64,000 bases of DNA. Source: Hoylesella buccalis ATCC 35310. GTDB lineage: Bacteria > Bacteroidota > Bacteroidia > Bacteroidales > Bacteroidaceae. Within the stretch, counting starts at the first letter, position 1. Each line of letters opens with the position of its first letter. The stretch is from contig NZ_CP102287.1 of assembly GCF_025151385.1 (NCBI RefSeq), positions 2,418,001 through 2,482,000 on the forward strand, given 5' to 3'. Both the position numbers and the translations under genes were made by a program. Under the pieces are notes generated by a model, which searched no databases, was not told the origin of the DNA, and saw only the letters and a list, made by a program, of their open reading frames with translations. Below are positions 60,448-64,000 of this stretch, piece after piece.

Positions 60448-60495
60448 TTACAATCTGTTGTACTGACAATAGTTTGTCATGACAATAAATTGTTA
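60448..60495. promoter_or_regulatory. Three tandem 16-bp palindromes, candidate operator array
   Basis: Units TTACAATCTGTTGTAC (60448), TGACAATAGTTTGTCA (60464) and TGACAATAAATTGTTA (60480) abut with an exact 16-bp period. The consensus is TKACAA-N4-TTGTMA, a two-fold symmetric 6-4-6 site. They lie 136 bp upstream of traA and could bind a repressor or activator of the transfer operons. Confidence 0.6.
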
Positions 60496-60703
60496 TGAAT
60501 ATGTATTGTTCCTTCTTATTATCTTTGGTGCAAGCAGACAGTAATATGATATGTCTTTTGCTTGTGACATCATACCATTGTTCGCTCGTTCTGACTGCAA
60601 AATAAATGATATTTCGGCTGATTTTATGACGCCTGTGAAATGCAGGGAAATGAAAGGAAAAAGAGTGAATGTCGCTGATAATGAGATATTTGAAAATCTG
60701 CCG

Positions 60704-60711
60704 TAACTTTG
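60704..60711 (+). promoter_or_regulatory. Bacteroidetes -7 element for the mob operon
   Basis: GTAACTTTGC includes TAACTTTG, a match to TAnnTTTG, and lies 190 bp before mobA. The transcript would run through the oriT-like region. No clear TTTG -33 partner is seen. Confidence 0.4.
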
Positions 60712-60790
60712 CAGGCAGATAGAAGATATAGAGATGTATTCTTTGAAACAGACACCCTGAAAGGTGGATGCTTCTATTGCATCATCTCTT

Positions 60791-60864
60791 GATATTGGCA
60801 AGGTGTGTCTTTGTAACACAAACCGACGTTTGTACCACAAATACCCTTGCCCCGAAGGGGAGAT
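60791..60864 (+). other. Candidate oriT of the conjugative element
   Basis: The order is GATATTGGCAAG, TTTGTAACACAAA, GACGT, TTTGTACCACAAA, CTTGCCCC-GAA-GGGGAGAT. It ends 38 bp before the mobA start. The elements recur in the same order at 33171-33237 next to the other relaxosome genes, apart from an added TTTGTAACACAAA segment here. Conserved position plus shared sequence support an oriT assignment. Confidence 0.65.
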
Positions 60865-60902
60865 GAATTACTCCAAAGTCGTAATTAGAAGCCAAAACGA
60901 AT

Positions 60903-61316
60903 ATGAAAAAGGAAACGGAACGCGGTTCAGAACAAAAGACGGCAGAAAAGCCACGTTGGGACAACTGGCATGTACGGTTGCCCAACCCCAAAGACCAGCA
61001 AAAAGTCATTGAACTTTTCCATAAATCCGGTGCAAAATCGAAGTCTGATTTTGTGCGTGGCTGTATTCTTGGGGAGAAGTTCAAGGTGATAACAGTAGAT
61101 AAATCCGCTGTGGATTATTATCGTAAACTCTCGGAATTGATTGCCGAAAATCATCGGATAGGCGTACTCTACAACCAAACAGTACGCGCAATAAACTCTT
61201 ATCACAGCGTGAAAACTGCACAGATTTTACTTGAAAAATTGGAAAAAATCTCTGGTCAAATCATCACGCTACAACAGAAAGCCATCCAACTGACGGAACA
61301 ATTTGATAGTCGATAA
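60903..61316 (+). CDS. mobA: Relaxosome protein MobA
   Basis: A 137-residue basic protein: WDNWHVRLPNPKDQQKVIEL, FHKSGAKSKSDFVRGCILGE (ribbon-helix-helix-like), YRKLSELIAENHRIGVLYNQ, TVRAINSYHSVKTAQILLEK. This is the MobA type found before MobB in CTnDOT-like elements, expected to bind oriT. It starts downstream of the oriT-like site and the relaxase gene follows after 6 bp. Confidence 0.85.
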   Translation: MKKETERGSEQKTAEKPRWDNWHVRLPNPKDQQKVIELFHKSGAKSKSDFVRGCILGEKFKVITVDKSAVDYYRKLSELIAENHRIGVLYNQTVRAINSYHSVKTAQILLEKLEKISGQIITLQQKAIQLTEQFDSR

Positions 61317-61322
61317 AGGAAT

Positions 61323-62603
61323 ATGATTGCAAAGATTTCTTCTACCGAGAACCTTGGAGGAGCATTGGGGTATAACTTCAAAAAGATGCAGCACAACGAA
61401 GCGGTAGTCCTCTGCGTGAACGAACTTCGGAAAGGCTTCGATGGCACTTTTCAAATGGATAAGGTACTTGCCGATATGCAAAAGACGATACCAGAGCAAT
61501 GCAGGACAAAGAAAACGGTTTTTCACTGCTCCCTCAATCCGCACCCAGACGAGAAACTATCTGATGAGCAACTCACGCAGATTGCAAAGGAATATATGGA
61601 GGCACTCGGCTATGGCAAGCAACCCTACATCGTCTTCAAGCATAATGACATTGCCCGTGAGCATATACACATCGTGTCGCTTCGGGTGGACAGCAAAGGA
61701 AGAAAGATGAACGATAAGTTTGAGAAGCGGCGGAGCAAGCAGATTACCGATGCCTTGGAAAGGAAGTATAATCTTATTCCAAGTTCAAAAATTAGTAATA
61801 AGGCAGAAACAGAAACGCCCAAGGTGGATATGGGTAAAGGAAACATCAAGGAGCAGGTGGCAAGCGTCCTCCGCAGGGTGCTGAAGCATTATCGCTTCTG
61901 TTCATTGGGTGAACTGAACGCCGTTCTCTCCGCATACAATCTTGCAGTGGAAGAAGTCAGGAAGGAGTTTCGGGGAAGGAAATACGACGGGCTTGTCTAT
62001 GTCTCGACTAATGACAAGGGAAACAAGGCAGGCACACCCATCCATGCCTCAGACATCGGCCGTGGTGTAGGCCACACTGCCGTGCAGAACAGGATGCGGA
62101 AATCGAAGCAAGCCATCAAGCCGCTGATACCAACCGTTAGAAGAAAGATATTGGAAGTTATGCGTACCTCTCCAAAGACAGAGGAAGAACTTCGACAAAG
62201 ATTGGAGGAACAGGGCTTGCGTGTGGCAATCCGAAAGAATGAAAGCGGACGTATCTATGGCATTACCTTCATAGACGACGAAGGAGGCGTTGCGCTCAAC
62301 GGCTCACGATTGGGGAAGGGATATGCCGCCAATAAGTTTAACGAGTACTTCTCTAACCCTGCTCACAATCCATTCTTGGATGAATCGCTTTATGGTAATC
62401 CGTCCGTTAGCCATGAACAGATAAATAACATGCAGTTATTACAACAAGACACAGAGGAAGGCGACAACCTTGTTGATGAACTAATCGACGATATGGTGGG
62501 AGAAACTTTCTCTGCATCGGGCAATGATGATTGGAAAGAAGCGGCATGGCAGCGTAAACTCCGAAAGCAAAGTAAGGTAAATCTTAGACGAAGAAAACAT
62601 TAA
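61323..62603 (+). CDS. mobB: Relaxase MobB
   Basis: A 426-residue relaxase. Its N-terminal part contains MIAKISSTENLGGALGYNFK, FHCSLNPHPDEKLSDEQLTQ and the metal-binding motif FKHNDIAREHIHIVSLRVDS (His107, His114, His116). A central region (KHYRFCSLGELNAVLSAYNL) and a C-terminal helical region follow. The end, KEAAWQRKLRKQSKVNLRRR, shares EAAWQRKLR with the relaxase at 31596-32663. It should nick at the adjacent oriT. It is followed by the coupling-protein gene. Confidence 0.92.
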   Translation: MIAKISSTENLGGALGYNFKKMQHNEAVVLCVNELRKGFDGTFQMDKVLADMQKTIPEQCRTKKTVFHCSLNPHPDEKLSDEQLTQIAKEYMEALGYGKQPYIVFKHNDIAREHIHIVSLRVDSKGRKMNDKFEKRRSKQITDALERKYNLIPSSKISNKAETETPKVDMGKGNIKEQVASVLRRVLKHYRFCSLGELNAVLSAYNLAVEEVRKEFRGRKYDGLVYVSTNDKGNKAGTPIHASDIGRGVGHTAVQNRMRKSKQAIKPLIPTVRRKILEVMRTSPKTEEELRQRLEEQGLRVAIRKNESGRIYGITFIDDEGGVALNGSRLGKGYAANKFNEYFSNPAHNPFLDESLYGNPSVSHEQINNMQLLQQDTEEGDNLVDELIDDMVGETFSASGNDDWKEAAWQRKLRKQSKVNLRRRKH

Positions 62604-62619
62604 ATAAACGAGCAATTCC

Positions 62620-62653
62620 AACTCCCCTCCTTTCGGAGGGGTTGGGGGGAGGC
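62620..62653. repeat. GC-rich hairpin repeat, copy 2
   Basis: AACTCCCCTCC-TTTC-GGAGGGG followed by TTGGGGGGAGGCT forms a hairpin (CCCCTCC with GGAGGGG) and matches the complement of the copy at 20642-20679 with a few differences. It sits between mobB and the coupling-protein gene and might act as an attenuator there. Confidence 0.55.
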
Positions 62654-62668
62654 TACAAATACATTATT

Positions 62669-64000
62669 ATGGCACAAGAAGATGATTTAAGGGCATTGGG
62701 TAAAGTTATGGACTTTATGCGGGGTATATCTGTGATATTCCTCCTGATTAACTGTTATTGGTTTTGTTACGAGGCATTCCAGCAATGGCATTTCACATTG
62801 AGCATCATCAACAAAATACTGATGAATTTTGAGCGGACTACGGGCTTGTTCTCGTCCATCCTTTGGACGAAACTCTTTTGTGTGGTTTTCCTTGCGCTCT
62901 CCTGTTTAGGTACAAAAGGCGTGAAGGAAGAGAAAATCACATGGCCAAAGATTTGGACGGTGCTTTTCGCAGGTTTTGTGCTCTTTTTTCTGAATTGGTG
63001 GCTGTTGGCATTGCCCATTGGTAAGGTGGGTACTGCTTCGCTCTATATCTTTACGCTGTCTGTGGGCTATATCTGTCTGCTGATGGCAGGTGTGTGGATG
63101 AGCCGACTGCTCAAAAACAACTTGATGGACGATGTGTTCAATACCGAGAATGAGAGCTTTATGCAGGAAACTCGGTTGATGGAGAACGAATACTCGGTAA
63201 ACCTTCCTACACGATTCTACTATAAGAAGAAGTGGAACAAGGGCTGGATCAATGTAGTCAATCCATTCCGTGCCTCGATGGTGCTCGGCACACCCGGCTC
63301 TGGTAAGTCATACGCTATCGTGAACAACTACATCAAGCAACAGATAGAGAAAGGCTTTGCCATGTATATCTATGATTATAAGTTTCCCGACCTTTCCGAG
63401 ATTGCCTACAACCATTTGCTCAACCACCTTGATGCCTACCAAGTAAAGCCTCAGTTCTATGTGATTAACTTTGATGACCCACGCAAATCGCACCGCTGCA
63501 ATCCTATCAATCCTGCTTTTATGACGGATATATCGGATGCCTACGAGAGTGCCTATACCATTATGCTTAATCTGAACCGTTCGTGGATTCAGAAGCAAGG
63601 AGATTTTTTCGTCGAATCACCGATTATCTTGCTTGCCGCCATTATCTGGTTTCTGAAGATATATGAGAACGGCAGGTATTGCACCTTTCCACATGCCATA
63701 GAATTCCTGAACCGTCCCTACGCACAGATATTTCCGATACTTACTTCCTACGATGAGCTTGCCAACTACCTTTCTCCCTTTATGGATGCTTGGGAGGGCG
63801 GAGCGCAAGACCAGCTACAGGGACAGATTGCCAGTGCCAAGATACCGCTTTCACGTATGATTTCGCCAGCTCTCTATTGGGTAATGACAGGTGATGATTT
63901 CTCACTTGACATCAACAATCCCAATGAGCCGAAAGTCCTTGTTGTGGGTAACAATCCCGACCGTCAGAATATCTACTCGGCTGCACTTGGTTTGTATAAC
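62669..64000 (+). CDS. mobC: Type IV coupling protein (VirD4/TraG-like, MobC of CTnDOT nomenclature), 3' end outside window
   Basis: The open frame from ATG 62669 runs to the window end (444 codons visible). The N-terminus has several membrane segments (VIFLLINCYWFCYEAFQQ, LFCVVFLALSCLG, IWTVLFAGFVLFFLNWWLLA, LYIFTLSVGYICLLMAGVWM). Next are NPFRASMVLGTPGSGKSYAI with P-loop GTPGSGKS (207-214) and VINFDDPRKSHRCNPINP, characteristic of the Bacteroidetes TraG/VirD4 coupling ATPase. It links the relaxosome with the secretion channel. The C-terminal half with Walker B is outside. Confidence 0.93.
   Translation, partial: MAQEDDLRALGKVMDFMRGISVIFLLINCYWFCYEAFQQWHFTLSIINKILMNFERTTGLFSSILWTKLFCVVFLALSCLGTKGVKEEKITWPKIWTVLFAGFVLFFLNWWLLALPIGKVGTASLYIFTLSVGYICLLMAGVWMSRLLKNNLMDDVFNTENESFMQETRLMENEYSVNLPTRFYYKKKWNKGWINVVNPFRASMVLGTPGSGKSYAIVNNYIKQQIEKGFAMYIYDYKFPDLSEIAYNHLLNHLDAYQVKPQFYVINFDDPRKSHRCNPINPAFMTDISDAYESAYTIMLNLNRSWIQKQGDFFVESPIILLAAIIWFLKIYENGRYCTFPHAIEFLNRPYAQIFPILTSYDELANYLSPFMDAWEGGAQDQLQGQIASAKIPLSRMISPALYWVMTGDDFSLDINNPNEPKVLVVGNNPDRQNIYSAALGLYN

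Larger units (their letters stand above)
60313..60902. other. Divergent control region between tra and mob operons
   Basis: This 590-bp noncoding region holds three 16-bp tandem palindromes (60448-60495), a TAACTTTG promoter box (60704-60711) and the oriT-like site (60791-60864). No gene is visible. Confidence 0.65.
41442..64000. mobile_element. CTnDOT-type integrative conjugative element (right end outside window)
   Basis: Integrase, DUF1896, PcfK/PcfJ, a complete-looking tra operon (Q, O, N, M, L, K, J, I, G, F, E, D-like, B, A), oriT-like site, mobA, mobB and a VirD4-type coupling protein follow the order known for Bacteroidales conjugative transposons. The left limit is assumed to be near the integrase; the right limit is beyond the window. 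Cargo includes a HEPN-like gene. Confidence 0.75.

Overview
The window looks like a chromosomal segment of a Prevotella-like member of the Bacteroidales. The evidence is a SusC/SusD pair with a one-protein hybrid two-component regulator, ATP-type PEP carboxykinase, type III glutamine synthetase, repeated use of the Bacteroidetes TAnnTTTG promoter element, and a CTnDOT-type transfer region. The genus is inferred; no rRNA gene is present.

Left part (1-14.6 kb). IS4-type insertion sequences and gene debris lead into a polysaccharide-utilization locus. In order: a partial IS transposase at the window edge; an IS with a perfect 9-bp target duplication whose transposase has an in-frame stop; remnants of a D12-class adenine methylase and of a GH2 glycosidase; an intact IS4-type transposase; susC, susD and the hybrid regulator. 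No intact glycosidase is present, so the locus appears eroded on its left side.

A compact AT-rich island (14.7-18.8 kb) lies beside a tRNA-Leu(CAA). It holds an XRE regulator, the C-terminal piece of an N6-DNA methylase, a TIR-domain protein, a zinc-ribbon/DUF4145 protein, a RhuM-family protein and a DprA/Smf-like protein. It resembles a rearranged restriction/defence cassette.

Housekeeping block (19.9-31.1 kb): HAD phosphatase; an operon of a GH3-family protein, an Ig-like lipoprotein and a DUF3108 protein; glnN; a YgiN-like monooxygenase; pckA; upp. Several genes are separated by clear intrinsic terminators. Three kinds of noncoding repeat occur here: 22-bp tandem, 66-bp tandem carrying promoter-like ends, and a dispersed palindrome.

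Mobile region (31.5 kb to the window end). The first module (31.6-37.5 kb) resembles an integrative mobilizable element: relaxase, MobC, oriT-like site, DUF3408 protein, primase, VapE-like ATPase and two helix-turn-helix proteins. Beside it is a cargo cassette of a C10 (SpeB-like) cysteine protease, a small lipoprotein and a degenerate C10 paralogue. From about 41.5 kb a CTnDOT-type conjugative element runs rightward: tyrosine integrase, DUF1896, PcfK/PcfJ, a HEPN-like cargo gene, a lysozyme and the traQ-O-N-M-L-K-J-I-G-F-E-D-B-A operon. It continues through a three-copy palindromic operator array, a second oriT-like site, mobA, mobB and the start of the VirD4-type coupling protein cut by the window end. 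The two oriT-like sites resemble each other and the two relaxases share a C-terminal tail motif, which suggests that the conjugative element can move the mobilizable one in trans (inference).
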